Below are positions 22,561-34,490 of a stretch of 64,000 bases of DNA, piece by piece (position 1 is the first letter of the stretch; the number at the start of each line of letters is the position of its first letter). The notes under the pieces are model-generated. The model saw only the letters and a program-made list of their open reading frames with translations. It did no database searches and was not told the DNA's origin. Source of the DNA: Enchytraeus crypticus (taxonomy: Eukaryota > Annelida > Clitellata > Enchytraeida > Enchytraeidae); the NCBI GenBank assembly GCA_905160935.1, contig CAJHZI010000794.1:3274501-3338500 (forward strand). Reading direction: 5' to 3'. Both the position numbers and the translations under genes were made by a program.

Positions 22561-22784
22561 GTCTTCTGGAAATTTTCAGCGAAAAGCCACATTCGTAGAA
22601 TAGAGGTTTTATTTATTTTCCAGTTTCTTTCATTTCCAAATTCTTACCAATTTCGGTTAGAGGCTAATATCAGTTCTAAGTTTTACTGTCGCTCGGTTTT
22701 GCTCAGAGGTAAATGAGTTTAGCTCAGCTGGAAAGGAAGTCTTTTGCTTAGAGTCCATGTTCAAATTTTGGTAAAATTTGTATC

Positions 22785-23005
22785 GTTTTATATAATTATG
22801 TAACAATCACAAGATATAGTTACACATGTGTAACAAATCAAACGGTATCGTTTCACATGTGTAGCAATCACACGGTATCGTAACACATGTTCAACTATCA
22901 CAAGATATCATTACACATGTGTAACAATCACACGGTATCGTTACACATGTGTAGCAATAGCTAGATATCGCTACCAATATGCAACTATCACTGTAGACCT
23001 ACGTT
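22785..23005. repeat. 30-bp tandem repeat with ACACATGTGT cores
   Basis: About seven units of ACACATGTGTAACAATCACA plus CGGTATCGTT. Each contains a perfect 10-base palindrome that includes the E-box CACATGTG. Confidence 0.8.
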
Positions 23006-23179
23006 TTTTATATTTATAAAAAACACAGTGCGTAAAATTGCTCGTAAATCATAAACGCTGCAAATGTGCGCAATTACACCTCGAGGCTGTTTCACATGTG
23101 CAAGAATCACACTAAATCCCTACAGATCTCTTGATTGGTTCCGTTAAGCAGACTAAATAGTTTAAGAAAACTAGACATG

Positions 23180-23275
23180 CATGCGGAGATGAAGATGAAA
23201 ACGGAACATAGAGATGACTGGAGGCTTCAAATATCATGGACTTGCCAGTTGGCAGTGCACCAAGAGAGAGATACA
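23180..23275 (+). mobile_element. LINE 3' remnant (family B)
   Basis: A short frame reads DDWRLQISWTCQLAVHQER, the degraded C-terminal tail of the same LINE family as 1630-1870, followed by GAGAGAG. Confidence 0.5.
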
Positions 23276-24129
23276 TGTAGAAACTGCTTTTATAGTGCAG
23301 CGCCCATCAGAGAATCTGTAAATTTAGTATCTGACGAATGGGCAAGTATTAAGGAAAAATAATATTTGCCCATGAGGCAACGGATGAGTTCGTTCGATAC
23401 CCGGTTCTTATACATGTATAGTCAATTATATTATTAATACAATCTTTATTTGTCCAAATTCATGGCAGTAAGAAGCGCGTAGAACAGAAATCCAATATAA
23501 CACAAATCAACGTAAAGAAATTAAAGAAAGGAAACATATATGTAGAGTACCAAAAGCAAATCCCTTCTCAAATATCATTATTATTAGTTACGGCAATAAA
23601 TCTTTAGAATAATTCCAAAACTTATACCTGATACAGGCCATTGAGTCTTGACTCTCAATTGATTATTTTCTTTTAATGGATACATACTCCAAATAGTCAG
23701 GATAATCAGCCTCTTAATTCTCAGTTCAGCTATTAGAAATTACTGATCTATGCACACATTTAAATCTATAGTAATTATATAATATCTCAAAAGACCAGAA
23801 ACCACCATACCACTGACAATATAGTAGAGTATTTTTATCAAAAGAATGGAACATTTTAGAGAAGACGTTATTATAGGCCTATACGCCGAAGAAACTTTGT
23901 AACTCTCTTTTGTTAAGACTCATAGCTATAGTTACAAATTATTTATTTTAATTATTTCATTATTTATTTTATTATTTATAATTATTTAAGTCTTGAATGA
24001 CGCATAATATACAAACCTACCCGTACGGCCTAGGCTATTATCGTATGTCGTTTACTAAACCGTAGATGAAGCAAATTATATCTATTACATATCGAACTAT
24101 AAATTACGTTTATTCAGAGATATTCCCGC

Positions 24130-24370
24130 ACTTTAATGCAATTCAGCTGCAGCACCGTGCAATGAGCTAAGCGAGACTTGACAATGTGAAGTGTGGGACG
24201 CCAAGGATGCAACAAAGAGAGTCCTTAGCGTCCGTATAGTCCATGGAGCGCTCCACACGGCGCGAATGCTTCCGTAAATCAGGTCCGCCTCTTAATGAGC
24301 CTGTCCGGATCGCCAGAGGACGCTATCCAGCTATTAGGGCTTCCCGTGGAGTACTGATTTAACTGACAGT
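24130..24370. promoter_or_regulatory. GC-rich non-repetitive island
   Basis: A compositional outlier: CCATGGAGCGCTCCACACGGCG and CTGTCCGGATCGCCAGAGGACG lie in DNA that is otherwise strongly AT-rich. No long frame or family match was found. It could be a promoter, a non-coding exon or an enhancer. Confidence 0.25.
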
Positions 24371-25034
24371 CCTTGATTGGCTATATTGAAAGTCATTTAC
24401 TGTGTTTTAAAGGTGAAAGAATTTTTTATTATTTGGTAAAGTTCTGTCATAATAAGATAGGGTTTTCTATCCTCAGGTTTGCCAAACCTCAGGTTCAAGA
24501 TACACATTTATACTCATAGTCTATTCTGAATGTAAAGCTTTATAAAGAGCACTCGATTAACGATTAGCGATTAATAAACTCACCAAAGGCTATGCCTTAT
24601 TCATACCTTATCCTTGAGAAAATGTGGATTCTGACGTGGTTTCCCTTTATCTGCCTCAATCTTTGCATAGAATACAGGTGCAAGTTACAGTTGGACTAAA
24701 ATTTAGTAGCTCGAAAGTAGACACGAGTATGCATTACACTAAACATAATGAAATCCTGATAATAATGTTATATGCAATTTATTGAAAATATTTAAAACCA
24801 ATTTCTTCTAAGCCTGATGTTATTTCATTTCAAAATTCATTCTAATATGGTTCAGTGAAGAAGTGCTGTTCATACAATATCCTCGAATCTTCCTTTCCAG
24901 CAACATCAAGCAGAGTTTCTCACTGGAGCTCCGGATATTTTCCAATCATCGAATTTCATCCTTAATGCCCAACGTAACTTACCCTCATTATGCCGGGTCT
25001 CATTACTAAATCTAATCTAGGCGCATTCAGAGTT

Positions 25035-25262
25035 GCATAGATTACAGCATTTTACGTTGCTTAAATAGCTTACAGCAGTTTACAGAAGTTTACATATCTA
25101 CATAGCTTACAGCCGCTTGCATAGCTTACATAGCTTACAGCAGCTTACAGAAGTTTATATAGCTACATAGCTTACAGCAGCTTACATAGCTTACAGAAGT
25201 TTACATAGCTTACAGCAGCTTACAGCAGCTTACATCAGCTTACATAGCTTAAATAACTTGCA
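25035..25262. repeat. CTTACAGCAG / CTTACATAG degenerate tandem repeat
   Basis: Units of CTTACATAG and CTTACAGCAG alternate irregularly about 18 times. Confidence 0.8.
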
Positions 25263-25544
25263 GCTCAAAGAGCAGGAACCAAGAGGAATTTGAAGATTAA
25301 TTGGAAAACATTACGGTTGAATTTATCGAAAATAGTTGCAGTGATCTGCATGAATTCTATTAGTATTGATCCAAAATTATTTACTGCAAAGCATTAAATA
25401 AAACGGCAACAGCGCACCCTATTGCCGTTAAACTGTTTTACTTAAATTAATACAACAGGGAAGGTGGTCAATGTCAAAATATCACAATTTTGCTATAGCA
25501 GTATTTATTGAAGGGGCACCGCCTGCATCCAGGTTCCGGCCTAC

Positions 25545-25865
25545 CCCCATCCCCCATCCAGGGGCTCCCACAACCCCCGTCCAGAGGCTCCCCGTCCAGA
25601 GGCTCTCCCGTCCAGGGGCTCCCCGTCCAGAGGCTCTTCCGTCCAGGGGCTCCCCCCTCCAGAGGCTCTCCCGTCCAGGAGCTCCCCCGTCCAGAGGCTC
25701 CTCCGTCCATTGGCTCCTCCGTCCAGGGGCTCCTCCGTCCAGGGACTCCCCCATCCAGGGGCACCCCCGACCAGGGGCTCCCCCGTCCAGGGGCTCCCCG
25801 TTCAGGGGCACCCCCGTCCAGGCACACACCCCGACCAGGGGCTCCCCCGTTCAGAGGCTCCTCCG
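25545..25865. repeat. GC-rich CCCGTCCAGGGGCTC minisatellite
   Basis: Some 18-20 units of about 15-18 bases. Proline- and glycine-rich frames are open on both strands, which follows from the repeat and is not evidence of a gene. Confidence 0.85.
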
Positions 25866-25955
25866 TATCATTGTCAGTATCATTGACTGTATCATTGTCA
25901 GTATCATTGACTGTATCATTGTCAGTATCATTATTATAATTGTCAGTAGTATGAT
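25860..25955. repeat. 24-bp tandem repeat
   Basis: TATCATTGTCAGTATCATTGACTG-type units repeated about three and a half times directly after the GC-rich minisatellite. Confidence 0.8.
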
Positions 25956-26159
25956 TATAATTGCTGTCATTAACTGAAACCTTGAATTCAGCTTAAGAGT
26001 TTGGTTTGCGTTTGTTGAATTCAGGATCTGGAAAGATCAGCTGGAAAAGAATCCCAATGAACAACATCCACCCGTGTCTCAACACAGTCCCATCAGCCTT
26101 TAAGTGAAACTTTCAAACTACCGCGCCACAGTCTTGCCATAGATGGAATCTCTCACAGA

Positions 26160-26460
26160 TCTAATTTAATCATTTTCTCGAGGACGATTCAGTCGTATGT
26201 TTTTCTTCGTTCGACAGAGCGTGAAACCTGATCAAGACATAGGATACGGTAGCTCAGGACCGTTGATTGACTGCCGAACGGGAAATAAATATGGAGAGAG
26301 GGGGACACAGCAGGCGTAGACGTTCAATCCTGGCAGGAAATGTTTGATTTATGGGCCGACGATGACGAGCGAATTTTTTGGACGGTAGTGCGACTGATTG
26401 TAGAGAAAGGAAGTCCTTAGACGTCTTCTTTCGACATTATCATGAAACTAAATTCCATGT
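26160..26460. promoter_or_regulatory. Candidate regulatory island
   Basis: Non-repetitive, balanced-composition block with GTTGATTGACTGCC and GTTTGATTTATGGGCC (Hox/Cdx-like TTTATGG). No frame is present. Weak inference. Confidence 0.2.
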
Positions 26461-26759
26461 TGATTTTCGTGATCTAACATATAAGAAGTACTAGACAATG
26501 AAACCAACGTTAGGTCTGCTATTATAAGCCTAACGAGATTATTTTAGGTTTTTCTAAATCTTAATGCGTATTTTTCAATATTCGGATAATTCTATAAAAT
26601 TCTCCTGCTGACAATAGTGCAGTTTCAAGATATCAAAAATTCAACTAAAACAAAACCTATAGGCCTACTTATTTGAAGCTGTCGAATACAGCTCTTCTTA
26701 CTACAATGAAATCAAGAATTAGTCCAGGATTTCGTTAAATCGCTTTCTCGATGCTTTCT

Positions 26760-26822
26760 TGACGTCCCTGACATTGCCTTATGGCGAGGAACCGGATGTT
26801 AAATTCGTATTGATTGATTTAT
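26760..26822 (+). mobile_element. LINE 3'-tail fragment
   Basis: CGTCCCTGACATTGCCTTATGG followed by GAGGAACCGGATGTTAAA, ending in TTGATT repeats. Matching tails lie at 32870-32937 and about 13208-13284, and reversed at 53622-53690. The end closely resembles the tail of the LINE copy at 43480-43800. Confidence 0.6.
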
Positions 26823-27109
26823 GGATGCAATAAAAACGGATAAAACTATAAATGACGCCTCAATTCACTATAACATATTAAATGCAATTTGCCATTGAGA
26901 AACCGATGTTAAACTTACATGTATTATTTTAGAGTTAATTAAACCCATGCTGTCAGGTTGATGCTGACAAATTTCTCTCAGCTATTTGTCTACTTGGCTA
27001 TAATTAACGTCTCCTTTGAGACCGTCACGTTTCTCACACGTAATCTTGACTCAACGAGAGAACGACTACATTTCTCTTCATTGCTTTCAAATTACTCACG
27101 AAATCATTA

Positions 27110-27230
27110 AATTGCACATAAGATGGCTAAATTGCACATGAAGTGCCAAATTACACAAGAAATAGCTAAATTACACAAGAAATAGCTAAATTACACAAGA
27201 AATAGCTAAATTACACATGAAATCGCTTAA
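27110..27230. repeat. 20-bp tandem repeat
   Basis: Units ACACAAGAAATAGCTAAATT, about five, the outer ones diverged. Confidence 0.85.
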
Positions 27231-27689
27231 GATAAAAACCGCTGTTTACATTTATTCCTAGTTTTTTCTAAATTAATATCTATAGCCTAATAAACACGTT
27301 ATAATCAGTATTATCAAAATTATACTATATTTCACTGCTTAACTTAAGTTTTATTATTTTGTAATATAATTAATTATGATTTACGAGTCATTTTATTGTA
27401 ATGTTAAATATTTTATGAAGCCAGTTTTGACCAACATTTTGTGCTGCAGAGACGGAGCAAATGCCGAATGTCATAAAACATTAGTTTGCTTGAGGATCTA
27501 AAGACAGCATGGCTTGCAAGACGCTGTCCTAATTCAATTATATGCTGAAAAATTTACGACAATGGTAATGTTCAGTCATCGTTCAACAATAAACCGGCTC
27601 AACAGTAAGCCAACTACACAGCTTCTACTCATCATTCACAACATCTACACGCATCATTCACAACATCGTAAAGAATATAAATATTAGAA

Positions 27690-27900
27690 ATGCTAGTTAT
27701 AGCTGATGAAATGCAAATCGAAGCCCAGTAAATGTTAGTCGAAGCTGAGGAAGGCATATATTTTATATAGGGGGCCCACCTCGTCATAAACAGAATCACC
27801 CAAGAATAATGGTACATCAAAGGAATGTTATATGATTTAAAGATCCACTCGTATGTGGACACGAAGAAGAAAAAGGAAGTTAGAGATGAGTGGAGTCGTT
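27690..27900 (+). mobile_element. LINE 3' remnant (family B)
   Basis: GAAGCTGAGGAAGGCATATATT, CCACCTCGTCATAAACAGAATC and TATGATTTAAAGATCCACTCG match, in reverse, the block at about 42740-42870. Confidence 0.6.
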
Positions 27901-28480
27901 AAATGCCATTTAATCAATTTACCATCTCTACTTCGCCCTTTACTATGCCAATGACTTGGTCAATAGACATAGACAACGCTTTACAAGACCAATGATAGAT
28001 GCTGCGCAACTTTATTTGTTTGCAAAATAGTATAACTAATATTAACATACATATGTAGAGGCCAACAAGTGATGTTACCAATATTAACATATACATGTAG
28101 AGGTAGTATTAGATTCAGAGAATTTCAAACACGCCATAATAAACATTGTAATATAAGAACCATCTATCTAAAGCGCTATAGCCATTACATTAGAGCTTGT
28201 ACGAGTCAATAGCATTAGATCCACACGGATAGCATCAATGCACTGAAGGCATAATTGTTTTAGAGTAGATATATTAGAGGCATACTTCTGAAGCCATATC
28301 GTTGATACAATTCTGTGCTCGATTTTGTCATGCACAACAGTAACACTCTAATCGTATTATTGTTTGTTGAATCTATTAAATTGAAGCCATGTAGAAGGGT
28401 ATACCCGTGTACTATAGACCCTTGTACGGACCCAGAGAAAAAGCTTCTATCGGTTCTTGTGCTAAGCTCTTCATTGAAAT

Positions 28481-29602
28481 TCAAGTACAAGTATTTATTG
28501 CTGAAGCGGAGTTGATATAATAATAGCTTTCTTCTGGAGATATTCCTCGACGTTTGACATTTCTAATGTTATTGAAGGTTTGCGTACATTTGTAGTAAAT
28601 AGATTGAAACAATTGCCCCAATCCTTTCTTGAACTGCTTATGTTTACCGAAGTAAATGAACGGATAGATGCAACCGCTGGCAGTACTGATGAACGTCGAG
28701 GCGTGGTATTGGACGAGATCCAGCTGAGATATCGTCAGAACATTATAAGAGAGCAGGTAGAGTGCTCTGTAGGTGCGGGTTAGGATGAAGCACCCAGCTA
28801 TCAGAACCAAAGTCATCATGATATTTCTTCTAATTCTGATCACTTTGTCGCTTGCCGCCACATACTGGTTATTTCTACTCCTTTCTCCGCTCAACGACGA
28901 TACGTCAACTTTATTCCTGATGAACTTACTTATAGCCAGGTAGAAATAGAGAACTAAAGAAATCGGTATGAGGTATTCTATTAGGAAAAGAGCAGCTCCG
29001 GCTAAACGTAACTGTAGGAGTTGTGGGTAGACGTAGCCAACTATACAATAGCCGTTTTCTATTCTAGCACTGGGGCTTAGCGATGAGTAGTAGTAAATCC
29101 AGCCTGTAACCCACAGCATTGCGAGACCCACCGATACACTTCTCTTGCTGAAATAAAGTGCGTGTCTCAGTGGATGGACGATTTCCATGTATCTCTCCAT
29201 AGCCAAGCCGACCATTGTGAAATCGGCTGAGAAATAAAAGCCGTATATATATGCTCTGGATCCCCAGAATCGACAAAACGATACACTGTCATAGCGTAAA
29301 TGTATTAAAGCCAATGGTATCAGTATTCCCGTTGTGAAGTGCACTAAGCATTGGTTGACGATGAACAGATTGTGAAGTCTTTGTCTCACAGGCTTAAAAT
29401 AGATCACTATCAATCCTGATAAACCGTTTCCAAGGACGGCTAATGCCGATGAAATCAAATAGGAGATATAAATTGCTGGTGGGATAAATTCTACGTCGAT
29501 AATATATTCTGCCGCAGATGAATTTCGATTTGGCGAATTTATTATCATATTTGAGCTTTCGGTTGTATTTTGATCAGTTGCATTGAAAATCGTTAGATTC
29601 AT
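28481..29602 (-). CDS. Class A-like seven-transmembrane receptor 1 (orphan)
   Basis: Plasma-membrane receptor of 373 residues on one exon. The N-terminus is extracellular with several N-x-S/T sites. Seven hydrophobic segments are visible, starting near residue 45 with the TM1 motif VLGNGLSG. Kept class A features: the TM3 Cys (SFCRFWG) and loop-2 Cys (GYCIVG), an ERY box (MERYMEIVHPLRH), TM4 Trp, TM5 Pro and Tyr (YLIPISL, YFYLAI), and a basic helix-8 start (KHKQFKKG). Lost or changed: TM2 has no Asp (CLVHFTTGI), TM6 has GCFILTRT instead of CWxP, and TM7 has CIYPFIY instead of NPxxY. The ligand is unknown. It is clearly paralogous to the receptor at 41034-42095. It ends in TGA. Confidence 0.88.
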   Translation of the reverse strand: MNLTIFNATDQNTTESSNMIINSPNRNSSAAEYIIDVEFIPPAIYISYLISSALAVLGNGLSGLIVIYFKPVRQRLHNLFIVNQCLVHFTTGILIPLALIHLRYDSVSFCRFWGSRAYIYGFYFSADFTMVGLAMERYMEIVHPLRHALYFSKRSVSVGLAMLWVTGWIYYYSSLSPSARIENGYCIVGYVYPQLLQLRLAGAALFLIEYLIPISLVLYFYLAISKFIRNKVDVSSLSGERSRNNQYVAASDKVIRIRRNIMMTLVLIAGCFILTRTYRALYLLSYNVLTISQLDLVQYHASTFISTASGCIYPFIYFGKHKQFKKGLGQLFQSIYYKCTQTFNNIRNVKRRGISPEESYYYINSASAINTCT

Positions 29603-29990
29603 TATCAGTTAGATCAAAACTGAGTAAATATCGATGGATATTTCGTGAAAAATTTAGCTGGTTAATATCATTTTAAAATTTAAATAGAACTCTTAAGCAT
29701 AATCCTTCCTTCATCAAATGAATGAAATTATTGAATAGAAACACCTTATCACTATGCCAATTTAAACATTTCCCACCATACGAATGAAAATTATGCCTAT
29801 GGAATAAAAGGTACTCTATCAGACGCAGATTGCTGATTTACCAATATTGTGTTCACGCATTAATTGAAATAGAATTTAAACATTACACATATAAATTTAG
29901 GCTAGTCCAGTGTTCGCTTTCGTAATTCAGACCCTCGTCACAACATCAAGCACTGATAAATATTTAATACAGGTAATTCGCCCTCACAAA

Positions 29991-30044
<54 letters not shown>

Positions 30045-30234
30045 CTATATATACAAATACAAAAAATTAATACATAGGCCTATATATAGGCCTATATATA
30101 TGTATATATATACATATATATGTATATATGTATATATGTATATGTATATATATTTATACATATATACATAAATACATATGCATCCATATATATAAATATA
30201 TGTATATATATATATATACACTATCATCGTCATC

Positions 30235-30480
30235 ATCGTACTCTTTCCTTATATCTCAGTTAACTTGGATCGGGATACGAATAGACCTTCTTTTGAGGTT
30301 TTCCATTGATTTAAATTTTGTAGGCATTTCTGGAGCCTAGGCGCTCACCTACCGAATGCCCTTTCTGATGTTGGTTTGGTTGGATCTAGTTTTTATGTCG
30401 CCTTTTACGACAAGTGCATATTTACACGGTTGGTCTATTCTTCGAGCATCCCGGATACAGCACGGGGAAACACACACAAA
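30235..30480 (+). repeat. Dispersed repeat (family C)
   Basis: CATCATCGTACTC, CAGTTAACTTGGATCGGGATA, TCTGGAGCCTAGGCGCTCAC and ACACGGTTGGTCTATTCTTC identify the family. It is flanked by (TA)n and (CA)n runs. Confidence 0.7.
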
Positions 30481-30710
30481 CATATACGCACACACACACA
30501 CACACACATATATATGTATATATATATATATTATACCTGTATCCATACTTATATACATATATATGATCTTTTATTTAACCAAAATACATGGCAGTAAGAC
30601 CAGAACAAGAAATGAAAAAATAACTAACGAACAGAAAAACATAAATTACGGATTCACCATTAAAGAGACATATATATATAACATCTTTACAACTATATAC
30701 CATATATATA

Positions 30711-30719
<9 letters not shown>

Positions 30720-30796
<77 letters not shown>
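30720..30796. repeat. (TA)n(TG)n microsatellite
   Basis: Uninterrupted AT dinucleotides followed directly by TG dinucleotides. Confidence 0.95.
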
Positions 30797-30801
<5 letters not shown>

Positions 30802-30804
30802 CCA

Positions 30805-31087
30805 TCATTATCTTCATCATCCTCCCTTGAATCACAGTTTAACCAGGGCCGTTATATAAATAGAGTGTCTCAAATCCTCTCTATCCTACACCACACCACC
30901 AACCAATCCTCTATTTGAGACTTTTCCATTCGTTTAAATTTATGTAGCAATTTCTGGAGCCTAGGCGCTCACTAACCAAATGCCCTTTCTGACGTTGCTA
31001 TGAATCTTAGTACTTTAGTCGCCTTCTACGAAACGTGAAGTCACCGGTTGGTCAATTCTTCAAACAACTCGGACACAACACGGAGAA

Positions 31088-31090
<3 letters not shown>
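30805..31090 (+). repeat. Dispersed repeat (family C)
   Basis: A second, well-preserved copy 570 bases after the first in the same orientation, again between dinucleotide runs. Confidence 0.7.
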
Positions 31091-31149
<59 letters not shown>

Positions 31150-31799
31150 AGTTAAAATCTTACTGAAGCTGAAATTCAAAATTTATATGCTATAATGATT
31201 AACAATTATAGCAAGAGGTCGCTTTATATACGAAGATGAGTACCAGTCATTTCCACCCTGTATTTTTTCTATTCTTTGTCAATGCGTCATTTTATGTAAA
31301 ATTAATAAAAGTATTAGGCCTAGATTATATCATTCAAATTGCAAATTTGAGATTACTTGAAAAGGACACTCCAGTTATTAGATAGCCCCGGTGTAATTAA
31401 ATATATTAACATAGTAACTCTAGGAATGCCAAAAATTTCAAATGGAAATGTTCGGAAAATGTCTTGTGTCAAAGAATTTTGCGTTAATTGCTAAATATAT
31501 TCTTTTGAGTTTCTCAGTATTTATTAGACGTCAAGATTCTAATGATGTTAAGTGATAATATTGTGTAAAATCTGTATGATCATTAAGTTAAGGTGTGAAA
31601 CTTAGTAGGCATATTTGGTCTTACCCTGCAGCAATAATGTTACAGAGATGTTTAAATACTGTATATTCTAATGAGATTACGATTATCTGGGTCATAAAAA
31701 GAACATATTGATAATAGTTAGGCCTATATCTATAACTTCTATAATATAGGTAGCACATATATACTTTGTAAACTTATTGAAGAATTTTTGACACTCCGC

Positions 31800-31820
31800 T
31801 AATCTTTATAATTCTCTCTT

Positions 31821-31870
<50 letters not shown>
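31800..31870. repeat. (TC)n microsatellite
   Basis: TCTCTCTTTCTCTCTCTTTC, then pure TC dinucleotides. Confidence 0.95.
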
Positions 31871-31872
<2 letters not shown>

Positions 31873-32065
31873 TGGCTGCATTTCAAGCTACAAATAATTC
31901 TGCATGTATAGACCTGAAAATATATATATTTTTCATTTGAACCATACACAGTGGCGGTAATGTCAATGGATAACGACTCCCTCCAGTAAAGTCAAACTTT
32001 AAGAACAAAACTACAGCAGACTAGTTATGGGTCTACATGCTTGCTAAATAGACCTTCTCGTGAAG

Positions 32066-32102
32066 AATTCTCTATGCTAAACATTGCTTAGCATAGAGAA
32101 TT
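32066..32102. repeat. 15-bp perfect hairpin
   Basis: AATTCTCTATGCTAA, a seven-base loop, then its exact reverse complement. Confidence 0.8.
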
Positions 32103-33989
32103 ATACAGGAGTATTTTACGAAAATAGAAAGAAATTGATTTTCATATTTTTCGTCCTATTTTATTTTATTTCAAGGTTCAGAAAATGGAACAATACCGGC
32201 AAGGCGGTATCTGATTCAACGCGGATACTCAAAAGTCATGAAATGTCCGGTATGTCCATGCGTCCGTGGAATTACTAGCGAGGATCAGATGATAGTATTG
32301 TAAATACTTATACTACAAACTATTGCACAGTTTTTCCTGAGAAATCTAATTAAGAGAAACGGCCAATCGGTAAACAAGAAAAAACAAATACCCTTGTTGC
32401 AAAGGAAGTTAATACGGCATTAGAAAGAGCGATTATGTGAAGTTGTGTTAGATCTAATAATTATCACTGTATGAAGAGAGAGCCTTGTAAGTTTATCCTA
32501 ATAGCAAAAAATGAAGCTAATTTCATGTGTTGAAAATGCAAAGTATTTTCGAACAAATCTTCCGAATATGGATTAATCTAATGAGCGTAATCCGGAAGGT
32601 GTATTTAAACATTCTGTAATCCATACCGTTGAAAGTGCATTGGAAATATTAGTTTAGTAACCCTTTACCTTAAGAGATATGGAAGAAAATATTTAATTGA
32701 ATAAAAAAGACTCTGTTTTAAATTGAATTGAAACAAAGAAAAGTAAATTTGATCCACTTGCCTTGGATTTTGGACCTGCATTGTTTAGATCTCATTTTCT
32801 CTTGTGGTCTTGGTATACTCAGTCTTCATCGTGTGGTGCTTTGGCGCCTGTTTGTGTAGATTCTAAAAGAAACGTCCCTGGCATTACCTTGCAGCGAGGA
32901 ACCGGACGTTAAATTCGTATTGATTGATTGCAAAATAAGAGACAGCCATTATCTAATTAATGAATCAGAATAGTAATGGAGTATGTTCACAAATAGTCTA
33001 TGTTCACAAATAGTCTATGTACAGTAATAAAGTAGGCCTATGCAAGGTAATTTCAGTAGTAGTGTAGTGTAAGAGTAATAAATATCATCTGTTGATTAAG
33101 TTTACTAGAAAATGTAGACGCTTTTAAATGGAAACATTTTAATGTAAATTTCAAGAGCTTCTAAGATTTGAAATCTTTGAAAGATTAATTCGTCTTTTAA
33201 AGTGGATAAATTGCAAATAGCGTTACAATTATAGCACTCATTTTAGTATGTACATTCATGTGCCATTTGCTGACATCTATTAATTTCGTACATACATGTA
33301 TATCATTATTTTCTTTGTGAATATTTTCAATTGCATACAGTGAACTGCTTTTAATATAATATAAATTTTTGAGCATACATCAGAGCTTTCGGGTATGTCC
33401 ATTTTCCACGTCGTTCTTTGCATTATGTACAATCGCATTGTGATTTTCGTAAATATTAAATATATCTATCAATGTACTGCAATAGCGTATACTGTATATA
33501 GTAGTACCGTACGTATAGCAATAGTGTGTGTACAGTGTACGTGAGTATGCATAGTAAGAGTGTATGTACATGTAGGCTATATTATAATAGTGTGCTTAGT
33601 TAGAGAGAATTAAGGAGTACGTACAGTGTGTATGTTATTTTTTATTCCGTATAGTTACACACATGACATGTGCTAAATGTTAACAGAGTGTGCAGCGTAA
33701 TATTACTTATAGGCCTACGTAAAGTAATAGTGTAGGCCTATATACAGTATAGTCAAAGTGTATGTATATCTTTGCATAGCCTTCGTTCAAATTAGTTAAC
33801 TATTAAAACAAATTATTTTTGAGGAAACAAATATTAGTGCCTCAGACACTTGAATTGCATGTCATATTTCCATAGTTTATTCCCATGGATCAAAGCAATT
33901 GAGATTTTTTTTGATCACTACAAAAGTCAAAAACCCACTTCACTTTACCTAACAATACTCTAATTACTAATCAAAAAATGTCAATGAAA

Positions 33990-34080
33990 AAGCTGGTAAA
34001 GCTAATGTTAACGTCAATTTCCTCACTCGAAAGCGATATCAGTGACGGGAAAGCCCAGAATTTGAACCCCGCACATACTG
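33990..34080 (-). repeat. SINE family D, truncated copy
   Basis: Tail and B-box portion only: AACGTCAATTTCCTCACTCG, CAGTGACGGGAAAGCCCAG and TTTGAACCCCG. Confidence 0.65.
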
Positions 34081-34227
34081 TATATATTAATTATCAAAAA
34101 TGTAACAATTTTCTTCGATAGAAACTGAATTAGCAGAGATTATCTGAAGGTTAAAAACTTTAACCACCAAATTCGACCACCTAAAGAACCATCAGTGACT
34201 CATGGTTTCTCTCTAAAGGCAACTTCT

Positions 34228-34490
34228 TCTTCAGTGCACTGCCAAGTGGCAGGTTCAAGGTACATATTCATACTCAAAGTTTGTTTTCTCTCTCCATAAG
34301 AGCACTCTTTAGATCAACAAGTTAATTCCTTCACAAAGTCTATGCCTTATCCATACCTTATGTAGCCTATAGCTTGGGAAAATATGGCTTCTGAGGTGGT
34401 TTCCCGCTGCCTTCCTCAGTTAGGTGGATTAATTACCATTTAATCCTGGGGGAATATATTTAATGGTGAGGTGGGTTCTTCTTGCCATCA
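34228..34490 (-). mobile_element. LINE 3' remnant (family B, antisense on plus)
   Basis: Almost collinear with 16815-17095: CAGTGCACTGCCAAGTGGCAGG, TCCATAAGAGCACTC, CCTTATCCATACCTTATGTAG and TTTAATCCTGGGGG. Confidence 0.65.

Larger units (their letters stand above)
21203..28480. other. Intergenic region upstream of the Asn/Gln-rich gene
   Basis: No coding exon was recognised. It includes AT-rich short repeats at 21500-21660, LINE-tail pieces (21940-21975, 23180-23275, 24470-24670, 27700-27900), several tandem arrays, and three GC-richer non-repetitive islands at about 22330-22560, 24130-24370 and 26160-26460 that may be regulatory. Confidence 0.5.

Noticed and set aside
25471..25977. Proline- and glycine-rich ORFs on both strands
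   Set aside because: They are products of a GC-rich minisatellite, open in several frames, with no flanking splice or domain evidence.
30045..30860. Short ORFs in TA/TG dinucleotide runs
   Set aside because: YIYIYI and THTHTH frames arise from microsatellites.
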